Of a DNA stretch of 30,802 nt, positions 1-6,871 are shown in pieces. Source of the DNA: Defluviitaleaceae bacterium (GTDB lineage: Bacteria; Bacillota; Clostridia; Lachnospirales; WRAX01); contig WQSI01000006.1 of NCBI GenBank assembly GCA_009787945.1, forward strand, positions 1 through 30,802, written 5' to 3'. Position 1 is the first letter of the stretch. Every line of letters begins with the position of its first letter. Under the pieces are notes generated by a model, which saw only the letters and a program-made list of their open reading frames with translations, was not told where the DNA came from and did not search any database. Made by a program: the position numbers and the translations under genes.

Positions 1-122
1 ATAGCGGATGGTTAGATTAGCGATAGTTGCTTTAGAGTGGGTGAATGGTATGTGGAAAGTAGATGATTTGATGGTGTGGGTTCGTGTTTGGTTTTGAGGG
101 AACTTTGGTAAGAGGTGAGTTT

Positions 123-695
123 GTGACAAGAGTTTATTTTGTTAGACATGCTGAAACTGATATTTCGGTTAAGGAGGATGCCATTCGTCCTTTGTCTGCG
201 AAGGGTATGAGAGAAAGCCTTCTTGTTACTGAATTTTTACAGGATAAATCAATTGATGTTATTCTGTCTAGCCCTTATAAGAGAACTCTTGACACTTTGG
301 TTGATTTTTCAAGCAAATCTGGAATTGGCATTGATACAAATGAGGATTTCAGAGAGCGCGCTGTGGGTGTTTGGGTTGAGGATTTTAACGAATTTGCGAG
401 TAGGCAGTGGTCGGATTTTTCCTATAAATTAGACGCACCTGAAAGCGAATCTTTGCAGGAAACCCAAGATAGAAATATTCGCGCTTTAAATGATGCATTG
501 AAAATTCATCAAGGTAAAAATATTGCAATTGGCACTCATGGCACTGCGTTGTCGACCATTATAAATTATTATGATAATGGTTATAGATATGACGATTTTA
601 TGAATATGGTTCATATAATGCCTTGGGTTGTGATGATGGAATTTGATGGACTTAGTTGTGAGAATATAGTAAAAATTGATTTGTTTAGTAATTAA
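123..695 (+). CDS. Histidine phosphatase family protein (phosphoglycerate-mutase-like)
   Basis: Cytoplasmic phosphatase or mutase of the histidine-phosphatase superfamily, about 190 aa. The N-terminal RHAETD stands for the catalytic RHG motif (Ala instead of Gly); SSPYKRT follows near residue 50 and a second catalytic His lies in GTHGTAL. The reading frame is open back to 84, but the GTG at 123 is the better start: AGAGGTGA at 111-118 precedes it with good spacing, and it places the RHA motif at the usual distance from the N-terminus. The substrate cannot be told from sequence; this family covers sugar phosphatases, cobalamin phosphatases and regulators. It precedes tRNA-Asn without an evident terminator. 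Confidence 0.85.
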   Translation: MTRVYFVRHAETDISVKEDAIRPLSAKGMRESLLVTEFLQDKSIDVILSSPYKRTLDTLVDFSSKSGIGIDTNEDFRERAVGVWVEDFNEFASRQWSDFSYKLDAPESESLQETQDRNIRALNDALKIHQGKNIAIGTHGTALSTIINYYDNGYRYDDFMNMVHIMPWVVMMEFDGLSCENIVKIDLFSN

Positions 696-711
696 AAAAT
701 AATAAAATAGC

Positions 712-740
712 TTGCAATTGGATAAAATATATGTTATAAT
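712..740 (+). promoter_or_regulatory. Sigma-A promoter of tRNA-Asn
   Basis: TTGCAA at 712-717 and TATAAT at 735-740 are separated by 17 bp. The -10 box ends 18 nt before the mature tRNA 5' end, a normal geometry for a tRNA gene. Confidence 0.8.
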
Positions 741-758
741 TGATTGTGAGTTAAATAT

Positions 759-830
<72 letters not shown>

Positions 831-835
831 GTGGC

Positions 836-873
836 AAATAGCACAAGCCTTGGGTTTGTGCTATTTGTTTTTT
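836..873 (+). terminator. Rho-independent terminator of tRNA-Asn
   Basis: An 11-bp stem, AAATAGCACAA (836-846) with TTGTGCTATTT (856-866), is followed by GTTTTTT. It starts 6 nt past the tRNA 3' end. Confidence 0.85.
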
Positions 874-909
874 AGAATTTAATAACTTATATTTGGGAGG
901 GATTTGGAT

Positions 910-1398
910 ATGTTTAAAAAGTTGTGTGTCTTAGTGTTGGCTTTGTTTGCTTTTGCCGCTTGTTCTAATGAGTTGGATGCGGATACTGGATTTGACTATG
1001 ACGCAGCAAGGTATGACTTTTTCCTAAACTGGGAATATGACTTTTCAGATATTGCAGACTGGGGATTTTTGCAATCTTTTGACTTCCTTTCCGATGTTGT
1101 CACGCTTGAGCAATTAGAGATAGCAAAAGATTATATTGGCATTACCGACAACGCCTTTTTCGAGGAAAAGTTTGTAACATATGTTGGGCGGGCGTTGTTG
1201 GGCGGTATATTTCACACAGATTTGTTGCGCTATTATGACAGCCAACCATTTTCCGAGGACACCGAAAACCCTAGAAGGATAGTTGTTAAAATATATGAAC
1301 TTTATCTCATGTGGGCGATGCATCAAAGGAATATGAGCAACCTTAACGAAAGCCCTTCACGTTTTAGCATTGAGTTCGGTCGGTATTTAATAGACTAG
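910..1398 (+). CDS. Small secreted lipoprotein of unknown function
   Basis: A 162-aa protein beginning MFKKL, with a hydrophobic signal segment and a lipobox FAAC around residue 18, followed by the acidic stretch SNELDADTG. This predicts a lipid-anchored extracytoplasmic protein. The ATG at 910 is preferred over the in-frame TTG at 904 because GGGAGG (895-900) lies at ideal distance. The mature part is rich in Phe, Tyr and Asp and shows no family motif that I recognise. It lies between the tRNA-Asn terminator and a hairpin that may end it; no clear promoter is visible in the 37 nt upstream. Confidence 0.75.
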   Translation: MFKKLCVLVLALFAFAACSNELDADTGFDYDAARYDFFLNWEYDFSDIADWGFLQSFDFLSDVVTLEQLEIAKDYIGITDNAFFEEKFVTYVGRALLGGIFHTDLLRYYDSQPFSEDTENPRRIVVKIYELYLMWAMHQRNMSNLNESPSRFSIEFGRYLID

Positions 1399-1410
1399 GT
1401 AGGAAAGTTT

Positions 1411-1434
1411 AAGGGACGCTTGAATGCGTCCCTT
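1411..1434. terminator. Shared hairpin between convergent lipoprotein gene and tsaD
   Basis: A 9-bp stem AAGGGACGC/GCGTCCCTT with a 6-nt loop lies 12 nt after the lipoprotein stop and 2 nt beyond the tsaD stop. U-tracts are weak on both sides, so it is called as a bidirectional terminator with moderate confidence. Confidence 0.6.
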
Positions 1435-1436
1435 AT

Positions 1437-2447
1437 TTATAAAGTTAAAGATGGATTGCCGTTTAGATTTAGGGTTGCGAAGCTTTTTGTTTGGAAGTGG
1501 TGGCGAGCGGCTGCGGCTATCATTGCGGCGTTGTCGGTGCAATATATAGGTTTGGGTATGTGCAGTTTTATACTGTTTTCATCGCAAAGTTTTGTTAGGG
1601 CTTCACGCAGGCGGCTGTTGCAAGCCACACCACCCACTACTGCCAAGCGGTTGCAACCTGTGATTTTACAGGCTTCCATGGCGTTTTTGGTAAGAACGTC
1701 AACCACCGCTTCTTGGAAGGATGCGGCAATGTCTGCGGGATTTATTATTTCGTCTTTCATTTTGGCAGTGTTAAGATAGTTTATAACCGCTGACTTAAGC
1801 CCAGAAAAGCTAAAATTTAAGTTGTTTTCAAGTTTTGCTCTGGGAAATGCTATGGCGGTGGGATTGCCCTGTTTTGATAGCTTATCCACCTCTATGCCCC
1901 CTGGATAGGGCAGACCAAGCACCCGCGCCACCTTATCAAAAGCTTCCCCTGCAGCGTCGTCTTGGGTTCTGCCTAAAACTTGATAATCCCCATAATCCCG
2001 CACATGGACAAGGTGGCTATGCCCTCCAGATACAATCATAGCGACAAATGGCGGCTTAAAATCAGCATTTTCTAGGTAAGCTGAGGCAATATGCCCCTCT
2101 AAGTGGTTAACGGCAATTAAAGGCAAATCTGCGCCAAAAGCCAAAGCCTTAGCGAAGTTAACGCCAACAAGCAAAGCCCCAACAAGACCAGGCCCATAGG
2201 TTACTGCCACCGCAGAAATGTCGCCTAGAGTGACTTTTGCGTCATCCAAAGCCTTTTGCACAACAAAATCAATTTTGCCAACGTGATTTCTTGCGGCAAT
2301 CTCTGGCACAACTCCCCCGAAGCTTCTATGAATGTCAATTTGGCTATAAATTACATTGGACAGCACAAGGCTGCCGTCAGCAACTATGGCGGCGGCGGTT
2401 TCGTCGCAGGATGTTTCTATACCTAAAATCAAAGGGGGTTTAATCAT
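1437..2447 (-). CDS. tsaD: tRNA N6-adenosine threonylcarbamoyltransferase TsaD
   Basis: Transfers the threonylcarbamoyl group from threonylcarbamoyl-AMP to A37 of ANN-decoding tRNAs, together with TsaB and TsaE. At 336 aa it has the normal family length. The N-terminus ILGIETSCDETAAA is diagnostic of the ASKHA fold, and the metal-binding HLEGH has His at 115 and 119; VVGGVACNSRLREAL near the C-terminus is also conserved. AAGGAG lies 9 nt before the ATG. tsaB, tsaE and rimI are not adjacent. A GNAT gene precedes it in the same direction, separated by a palindromic repeat. Confidence 0.97.
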   Translation of the reverse strand: MIKPPLILGIETSCDETAAAIVADGSLVLSNVIYSQIDIHRSFGGVVPEIAARNHVGKIDFVVQKALDDAKVTLGDISAVAVTYGPGLVGALLVGVNFAKALAFGADLPLIAVNHLEGHIASAYLENADFKPPFVAMIVSGGHSHLVHVRDYGDYQVLGRTQDDAAGEAFDKVARVLGLPYPGGIEVDKLSKQGNPTAIAFPRAKLENNLNFSFSGLKSAVINYLNTAKMKDEIINPADIAASFQEAVVDVLTKNAMEACKITGCNRLAVVGGVACNSRLREALTKLCDENSIKLHIPKPIYCTDNAAMIAAAARHHFQTKSFATLNLNGNPSLTL

Positions 2448-2469
2448 TTTTTCTTTCTCCTTGGCTAAT

Positions 2470-2633
2470 TAGACCTGTTCTGAAACCTCATTCCGCCATC
2501 TTTTTGGTCTTTTTGCCGAAATGCTACAGCGTCAGAACCCTCACATACCTTCGGGTATGTGAGGAACCTGCCCCCTTGCATTTCAACAAAAATCCTCAAA
2601 AATATGACGAAAGCAGGTTTCAGAACAGGTCTA
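2470..2633. repeat. 164-bp centrally symmetric palindromic element (MITE-like)
   Basis: The ends are perfect 19-bp inverted repeats: TAGACCTGTTCTGAAACCT at 2470-2488 and its reverse complement at 2615-2633. Inward the two halves stay complementary with scattered mismatches. The centre is an 11-bp perfect hairpin, CCTCACATACC / GGTATGTGAGG (2539-2549, 2554-2564) with a TTCG loop. Termini and central hairpin share one centre at 2551.5, so the whole unit folds as a single long stem without net bulge. It has no coding capacity. It lies between the GNAT gene and tsaD and overlaps the last codons of the GNAT gene. Confidence 0.85.
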
Positions 2634-3219
2634 TTTCAATTTCATAAATACGGGTTAACCTTTTTTCACCGCGCACACGGTTTGTTACCATATTAACGCG
2701 CACACCGCCATTTTTTTCAATAACTTTGATTGATGCTATGTTATCATCAAAGCAAGTTATGGTAGGGCGCAAAACGCCGATTTTTACAGCTTCTTGCAAT
2801 AACAGACCAAGCTGAACCGTGCCAAGACCTTGCCTCCACGCAGCAGGGCGTATAGAATAGCCAATATTCCCACCAAGCCTGCACAATTGCTCATTAAGCT
2901 CGTGCCTTACATCGCCGCTTCCAAGGTAATTCACCCCGTCAACCAACCAAAAAGCAGAGCTTTGCACATGACCCTTTGGCACTTTGCCTTTTCGGTACCG
3001 CGCCAAACGCCTAAAATAGGCATTTGCGTCCCGCTGTGTGGTTATTTTTGGATAAACAAAATCTTCCACCCGAAAAGCAGTGTATTCCATAATAGCTTCC
3101 CGAAAAGATTGTAAATATTCATGGCAGGGTTGTACCAAATGTATATTTTTAAAATTAATATCAATGTCATGCAACACCTGTTCTTCATGCCCCGCCAACA
3201 GAGCTTCAAGTTTATCCAA
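2620..3219 (-). CDS. GNAT family N-acetyltransferase (COG3981-like)
   Basis: Predicted acetyl-CoA-dependent acetyltransferase, 199 aa. The acetyl-CoA-binding motif is in GYSIRPAAWRQGLGT (about residues 134-148), and a second conserved block DDNIASIKVIEKNGG follows; FWLVDGVNYLGSGDVRHELN precedes it. This arrangement resembles the COG3981 group of predicted acetyltransferases rather than RimI. The start is TTG at 3219 with a weak GGTGA upstream. The final codons I-D-L-F-stop are read from the terminal repeat of the palindromic element, so the native C-terminus may have been replaced. The acceptor substrate is unknown. Confidence 0.85.
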   Translation of the reverse strand: MDKLEALLAGHEEQVLHDIDINFKNIHLVQPCHEYLQSFREAIMEYTAFRVEDFVYPKITTQRDANAYFRRLARYRKGKVPKGHVQSSAFWLVDGVNYLGSGDVRHELNEQLCRLGGNIGYSIRPAAWRQGLGTVQLGLLLQEAVKIGVLRPTITCFDDNIASIKVIEKNGGVRVNMVTNRVRGEKRLTRIYEIEIDLF

Positions 3220-3276
3220 TTCACATCACCAACCCTATTGTAACATGAATTACCCTAAACTTCAATACTGTAAATC

Positions 3277-3309
3277 AAAAATCCCTACGAGATACCCGCA
3301 GGGATTTTA
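3277..3309 (-). terminator. Rho-independent terminator of the DUF5640-like lipoprotein gene
   Basis: On the minus strand, AAAATCCCT (3308-3300) pairs with AGGGATTTT (3286-3278), a 9-bp stem, and transcription continues into TGATTT. It lies just downstream of the lipoprotein stop and upstream of the GNAT start. Confidence 0.7.
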
Positions 3310-3316
3310 TATAATA

Positions 3317-3688
3317 TTAGTTTGCTCTAGTGTAGGTAAAGTTCATACCTCTTTCCTGTCTGCTGTCAATGCGCAAGGTGTTTCCGTTGTCCGTTAGGGT
3401 GAAATCCCAACGCTCGTTATTGATTACGCCGCGGGTGTCGCGGGTTACGCCACTGGTCATGTTCATGGCAAGCAGGTTTCCATCCGTCCACCAGTCAAAA
3501 TGGTCCATGCCGTTGCCGCGGTTGCCTGTGCCATCAGCATTAAACACATAAAAACCAGGCAAACCAGGCCAATCCCAAGTACCAATCAGAGGATTGTCAG
3601 CAGTTACAGGCACTGGGCGGTCGCCGCAGCCTGTAAAAATAGCAAGACCAAAAACCAACAATAGAGCAGGTAAAACAAACTTTCTCAT
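3317..3688 (-). CDS. Small lipoprotein, DUF5640/lipocalin-like
   Basis: A 123-aa lipoprotein. MRKFVLPALLLVFGLAIFTG followed by Cys21 is a clear lipoprotein signal peptide. The mature part contains LIGTWDW, FNADGTGNRG, WWTDGNLLAM and a run ending in RWDFTLTDNGNTLRI. This pattern of a GTW opening, an FxxDGTG turn and alternating strands is typical of the DUF5640 and lipocalin-like small lipoproteins of Clostridia. The ATG at 3688 is chosen because AAGGAGAG precedes it by 8 nt; the frame is open further upstream but that part contains the promoter. Ligand and role are unknown. Confidence 0.8.
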   Translation of the reverse strand: MRKFVLPALLLVFGLAIFTGCGDRPVPVTADNPLIGTWDWPGLPGFYVFNADGTGNRGNGMDHFDWWTDGNLLAMNMTSGVTRDTRGVINNERWDFTLTDNGNTLRIDSRQERGMNFTYTRAN

Positions 3689-3727
3689 TGTGAATCTCTC
3701 CTTTTCGGTGTAGTGTATAACACTATT

Positions 3728-3756
3728 ATTATACCCCATCACATGCCATTTGTCAA
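3728..3756 (-). promoter_or_regulatory. Consensus sigma-A promoter of the small lipoprotein gene
   Basis: On the minus strand, TTGACA (3756-3751) and TATAAT (3733-3728) are perfect consensus boxes with a 17-bp spacer. Transcription would start about 33 nt before the ATG. Confidence 0.85.
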
Positions 3757-3770
3757 GTGAAAAAATAACA

Positions 3771-3799
3771 TTGCACAGGGGATTTCCTTGTGGTATAAT
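3771..3799 (+). promoter_or_regulatory. Sigma-A promoter of ricT
   Basis: TTGCAC (3771-3776) and TATAAT (3794-3799) have a 17-bp spacer. Its -35 box is only 14 bp from the -35 box of the divergent lipoprotein promoter, so the two RNA polymerase sites are back to back. Confidence 0.8.
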
Positions 3800-3834
3800 C
3801 AAAATTGACATGTACACGCATAAAGGAGAAACCT

Positions 3835-4749
3835 ATGAAAAGACATTTCGATAAAGATAAAACCGAAGGAAAAGTCGCCAAAGACATGGAGGTTATTGGC
3901 GTGCGCTTTAAAAAGGCGGGCAAAATTTATTATTTTGACCCAGCAGGGCAACAAATTGATGCAGACACTGGCGTTATTGCTGAAACGGTGCGGGGCATGG
4001 AATATGGCACTGTTGTTGTGTCAAACAAAGTGGATAGGGTGGAGGCGGCATGGCAACCTCTGCGAAAGCTTACCCGAATTGCAACAGATGCAGATTTAGT
4101 TACCCTGGAAGCCAACAAAAAGAGGGAAGAAGATGCCTTTGGTGTGTGCTTGGAACGGATTGAAAAGCACGGGCTTGGCATGAAGCTTGTTGATGTTGAG
4201 CTTACCTTTGATGCGGCTAAAATTATATTTTATTTTACGGCAGACGGGCGGGTGGACTTCCGCGAGCTTGTAAAAGAGCTTGCAAGCGTTTTCCGTATGC
4301 GGATAGAGCTGCGCCAAATTGGCGTTCGGGACGAGTCCAAGTTTCTTAACGGCATTGGGGTCTGCGGGCGAACCTTGTGCTGCTCTACTTTTCTACCAGA
4401 CTTTCATCCTGTGTCTATCAAAATGGCTAAGGACCAGAACCTTTCCCTGTCCCCCACGAAAATTAGCGGGGTTTGCGGCAGACTAATGTGCTGTCTAAAA
4501 TATGAAGAAAGCCATTATAACGAGCTTAACAAGATTATGCCTGGGGTTGGCGACATTATCAAAGCCCCCGATGGAGAAGGGGAGGTAATTTCCACAACCA
4601 TCCTGCGGCAAACCTTGCGGGCGGCTGTGCGCAAAAACCCTAAAGACGCCCCAAGCATAAACACATACCACGCCACAGAAATTAAAATTCTAAAAAAGGC
4701 GGAAGTGCCAGAATATGAAGAACGCCGCAGAGGGCGGTATAGGGATTAA
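3835..4749 (+). CDS. ricT: PSP1 domain protein RicT (YaaT)
   Basis: 304 aa. In Bacillus, RicT (YaaT) forms a complex with RicA and RicF that carries [4Fe-4S] clusters, works with RNase Y in mRNA maturation, and affects sporulation and competence. Diagnostic features are the two Cys clusters CGRTLCC (Cys177, 182, 183) and CGRLMCC (Cys214, 219, 220) inside the PSP1 C-terminal domain, joined by a conserved segment containing LSLSPTKISG. The start at 3835 has AAAGGAG upstream; the frame is open back to 3805 but lacks a site there. Length and motif order are normal. The C-terminus ends in a short basic tail (RRRGRYRD). Confidence 0.93.
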   Translation: MKRHFDKDKTEGKVAKDMEVIGVRFKKAGKIYYFDPAGQQIDADTGVIAETVRGMEYGTVVVSNKVDRVEAAWQPLRKLTRIATDADLVTLEANKKREEDAFGVCLERIEKHGLGMKLVDVELTFDAAKIIFYFTADGRVDFRELVKELASVFRMRIELRQIGVRDESKFLNGIGVCGRTLCCSTFLPDFHPVSIKMAKDQNLSLSPTKISGVCGRLMCCLKYEESHYNELNKIMPGVGDIIKAPDGEGEVISTTILRQTLRAAVRKNPKDAPSINTYHATEIKILKKAEVPEYEERRRGRYRD

Positions 4750-4794
4750 TGCCCTCTAGCAATCCCACACGTCACTCCGCACCCCCTAAGCAAC

Positions 4795-4894
4795 GTCATC
4801 CCGTGCTTGACACGGGACCCCATCAGTTGTTCCAAGCCCCTACTTGATGGGGCTAGCACCAACTGACAAGACCCCGCATCAAGCGCGGGGTGAC
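4795..4894. repeat. 100-bp palindromic repeat, copy 1
   Basis: The arms begin GTCATCCCGTGCTTGACACG and end in a matching GCGGGGTGAC block. The inner hairpin AGCCCC (4835-4840) / GGGGCT (4849-4854) has the same centre (4844.5) as the arms. A weaker outer complementarity (about 4769-4918, GTCACTCCGCACC with GGTGCGGGGTGGC) may extend it. Related units lie at 18609-18713 and 27433-27532. Translated, such units give the familiar spurious peptide HPALDAGS, known from interspersed repeats in many bacteria. It lies downstream of ricT and could stop or protect its mRNA. Confidence 0.85.
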
Positions 4895-4972
4895 GCGTAG
4901 GGTGGTGCGGGGTGGCGTTTTTTGTACTCCGCGAAAACATTGCGACCCTTACGAAACTTTATGCAAAACTTC

Positions 4973-5001
4973 TTGACAACCTTCTTTGATAAGGTTATAA
5001 T
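4973..5001 (+). promoter_or_regulatory. Consensus sigma-A promoter of a structured RNA
   Basis: TTGACA (4973-4978) and TATAAT (4996-5001) are both perfect consensus with a 17-bp spacer, predicting a start near 5008. Confidence 0.85.
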
Positions 5002-5007
5002 ATACAC

Positions 5008-5134
5008 ATTCCCACAAATTTTGTGGGTGGCATGAAAAGAACACGCTGGGCGGTCAAGTCGTAGAAAAACTCCACCCAGCGTGCCTTAAAGCCAAAGGCT
5101 CAGTGTTAATATTACAACACCAGAGCCTCTTTTG
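5008..5134 (+). ncRNA. Candidate structured small RNA or leader, unidentified family
   Basis: The predicted transcript is about 127 nt and is almost fully folded. Hairpin 1 is CCCACAA/TTGTGGG (5011-5017 with 5021-5027). Hairpin 2 is CACGCTGGG/CCCAGCGTG (5042-5050 with 5075-5083), extended by GG/CC after one mismatch. Hairpin 3 is AGGCTC/GAGCCT (5096-5101 with 5123-5128) with inner GTGTT/AACAC, followed by CTTTT, and looks like an intrinsic terminator. A perfect promoter starts it. It does not match tmRNA, RNase P, SRP, 6S or a common riboswitch that I can recognise. It is either an independent sRNA or an attenuator leader of the 65-aa ORF that starts 35 nt later. Confidence 0.6.
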
Positions 5135-5168
5135 TCAAGCCCTAAAATGTGCGGAAGGAGGATTAAAA

Positions 5169-5366
5169 ATGAGTAATGAAGAAAGAATTTCAGATTTGGA
5201 ACTCCGATTGAATGAATTCGAGAAGGAGAAGTTTCAAATCTCGCAAAGGTATGCGGGCAGGATGGCAGATTTAATGAAGAATCCGCCCCGTAGATACTCG
5301 GAATTGCAGGCTTTTATAGAAATGGCTAAAGATGAAATCATATCTTTAGGCGGAACACCAAAATAA
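5169..5366 (+). CDS. Hypothetical 65-aa charged helical protein
   Basis: A small cytoplasmic protein, strongly charged, with heptad-like ISDLELRLNEFEKEKFQI suggesting an N-terminal coiled coil. No signal peptide, membrane segment or known motif. The start at 5169 has GGAAGGAGGA just upstream, a strong ribosome binding site; the frame is open upstream to 5103, but that part lies in the structured RNA. Expression may depend on read-through of the hairpin at 5096-5134. Function is not recognised. Confidence 0.65.
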   Translation: MSNEERISDLELRLNEFEKEKFQISQRYAGRMADLMKNPPRRYSELQAFIEMAKDEIISLGGTPK

Positions 5367-5372
5367 TAAAAT

Positions 5373-5400
5373 AAAAACCCCGCCGTTTGATTTGGCGGGG
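5373..5400 (-). terminator. Bidirectional terminator between the 65-aa ORF and the 3D-domain gene
   Basis: A 7-bp GC-only stem, CCCCGCC/GGCGGGG (5378-5384, 5394-5400) with a 9-nt loop. On the minus strand it is followed by TTTTTATTTT, a good terminator for the G5/3D gene. On the plus strand the U-tract (CATTGTTTATTTT) is weaker, but it may also end the 65-aa gene. Confidence 0.85.
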
Positions 5401-5413
5401 CATTGTTTATTTT

Positions 5414-6478
5414 CTAATCTTCTAAAATCCAAACTCTTACGCCGTGCTGTCTGCCCCATTGGCGGGCTTCCGCCATGGTGTCCATAAAAACATCAATTTT
5501 ATAGCCGCGGATTGCGCCGCCGCGGTCGCCTGCAACAGCAAAGCCGTAACCTTCGATATACATGCGGGTGTGGAAGGGGATTACATTTGTGTCAACAGCT
5601 ACAATGCCAACCTGTGCCATCATTCCGCTGGCGGTTCTGCCCCAATGGGGGTGGTCGGGGGTGCGCCCTGTGCATGACACGCTAAGGGTGTATGCAGTGG
5701 ATTCAACCGTTATCATGCGGCTGTAGTTAAAAACCTCACCAGAGGCAGACAAGCCCGTTCCCGCAGGCAAAGGCACACCAATGTGAACAATTTCTGCTTG
5801 AGGTTCGCTGATGATTACATCAGACAAAACCTCACGGCGGCTTTCCCGACGGGCCACATATTCAACATTGTAAGTTGTAATGCGCTTACCAGGCATACCT
5901 TCGCGGTAAACCAAGGTTTCGCCAACTGGCAGGGCAAAAGTTTCGACATATTCTCTATTGTAAGGTGTTAGGTTTTCTACTTCGCGGGTTTCCCAATTTA
6001 CGCTTTGCAGGTGGATGGTTTCCCCAGCTTCTGGGCGGTGGTGGGCAAGCTCTCTATCGAAGATAAAGTTGCCGCGGGTTGCTCTGCGGAAGTCCGATAC
6101 CAAAGCGGCAAGCCCTGCGTCTGGACGAGCATAAAAGGCAATTGTTGCCACAGCACCGTCAATGCTGATGTTTACAGGGATTGCACGGTCAATTTCGATT
6201 ACAGTGCCGCGGGTGAGGGGGGTGTAGCTTGCCAAAGAAACCCTGTCAAATTGATGAAGTTCGATTTCAAGCTCTTGAAGCAAGTCGCCAACGGTTGCGG
6301 CACTTGTGTAAATGTCGGAAGTTTCGCCATTGTCAATTACCAGAACGCCAAAGGTAGCACCTTCAAAGATGTCCGCACTTGCCAGAAACACTGTTAGGGC
6401 GATTAAAGCCCCTGCTATTACCATATTAAATTTTTTAAAATTCACCTTGAATTTTTTCCTACTGCCGTTGTTCTCCAT
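5414..6478 (-). CDS. YabE-like protein with DUF348, G5 and 3D domains
   Basis: 354 aa. Predicted cell-wall-active enzyme anchored by one N-terminal membrane segment (about residues 18-36). It is followed by a ubiquitin-like DUF348 module (GVLVIDNGETSDIYTSAATV and a second degenerate copy), a G5-like region around residues 180-245 (YREGMPGKRITTYNVEYVAR), and a C-terminal 3D domain from about residue 257. The latter has the conserved Asp in VDTNVIP, AGDRGG and KIDVFM; in this fold, shared with lytic transglycosylases such as MltA, the aspartates form the active site. B. subtilis YabE has this arrangement. AAGGAGGAAA precedes the ATG. It converges on the small ORF at 5169. Confidence 0.9.
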   Translation of the reverse strand: MENNGSRKKFKVNFKKFNMVIAGALIALTVFLASADIFEGATFGVLVIDNGETSDIYTSAATVGDLLQELEIELHQFDRVSLASYTPLTRGTVIEIDRAIPVNISIDGAVATIAFYARPDAGLAALVSDFRRATRGNFIFDRELAHHRPEAGETIHLQSVNWETREVENLTPYNREYVETFALPVGETLVYREGMPGKRITTYNVEYVARRESRREVLSDVIISEPQAEIVHIGVPLPAGTGLSASGEVFNYSRMITVESTAYTLSVSCTGRTPDHPHWGRTASGMMAQVGIVAVDTNVIPFHTRMYIEGYGFAVAGDRGGAIRGYKIDVFMDTMAEARQWGRQHGVRVWILED

Positions 6479-6793
6479 TTCAATTTCCTCCTTAAATTTG
6501 ACTATAATGTTAAAGAATTTGTAACAATTATGACTGGAAAATTCATAATTATTTGGTTGTATTTTACAATATAGTCATTATTTACCAAATGTATACGCCT
6601 TAAAGGTCATTTCTATTAAAATTTGGTAAATTTAAAGGGCGCGACTTAGCATCAGCCCAGCCCCTTATTAACAAGTTATTCATATCTTAACAGATTTGTA
6701 ACAAGTTGTCAAGCATTTTTTAAATTTGTGCGCAAACCCCCTGAAATAGGCATTTAACAAAATTAAAATGACCTATAAAATTTCAAAATGGGG
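6479..6793. other. AT-rich divergent intergenic region with inverted repeats
   Basis: No gene is seen. Two inverted repeats stand out. One is ATTTACCAAAT (6580-6590) with ATTTGGTAAAT (6621-6631), 11-bp perfect arms 30 nt apart. The other is AGGTCATTT (6604-6612) with AAATGACCT (6766-6774), 9-bp arms. They lie between the divergent starts of the G5/3D gene and the SLH/CAP gene and could be regulator sites. I could not identify a convincing promoter for the minus-strand gene. Confidence 0.45.
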
Positions 6794-6823
6794 TTGAAAT
6801 TTTTTGTGCGGTTGTGCTACAAT
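6794..6823 (+). promoter_or_regulatory. Sigma-A promoter of the WG/SLH/CAP gene
   Basis: TTGAAA (6794-6799) and TACAAT (6818-6823) have an 18-bp spacer, about 48 nt before the ATG. Confidence 0.6.
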
Positions 6824-6871
6824 ATAGGGTGATAAATAAATGAGATTTTAGCAGACAAAGGAGTGGCAAAC

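Noticed and set aside
1..122. Possible 3' end of an upstream gene at the left edge
   Set aside because: All three forward frames meet stop codons within the first 20 nt, and nothing recognisable remains.
1420..1779. 119-aa plus-strand reading frame
   Set aside because: Antisense to tsaD; no ribosome binding site and it begins in the shared terminator hairpin.
2470..2633. CRISPR repeat or integron attC site
   Set aside because: There is no repeated spacer arrangement and no integrase, and the symmetry is that of one long palindrome.
4746..4940. 64-aa minus-strand reading frame containing HPALDAGS
   Set aside because: It is a translation of the palindromic repeat, not a gene; no ribosome binding site, and its peptide pattern is a known artefact of such repeats.
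6479..6600. Sigma-A promoter for the G5/3D gene
   Set aside because: Several AT-rich words resemble -10 boxes, but none has a -35 box at 16-18 bp.
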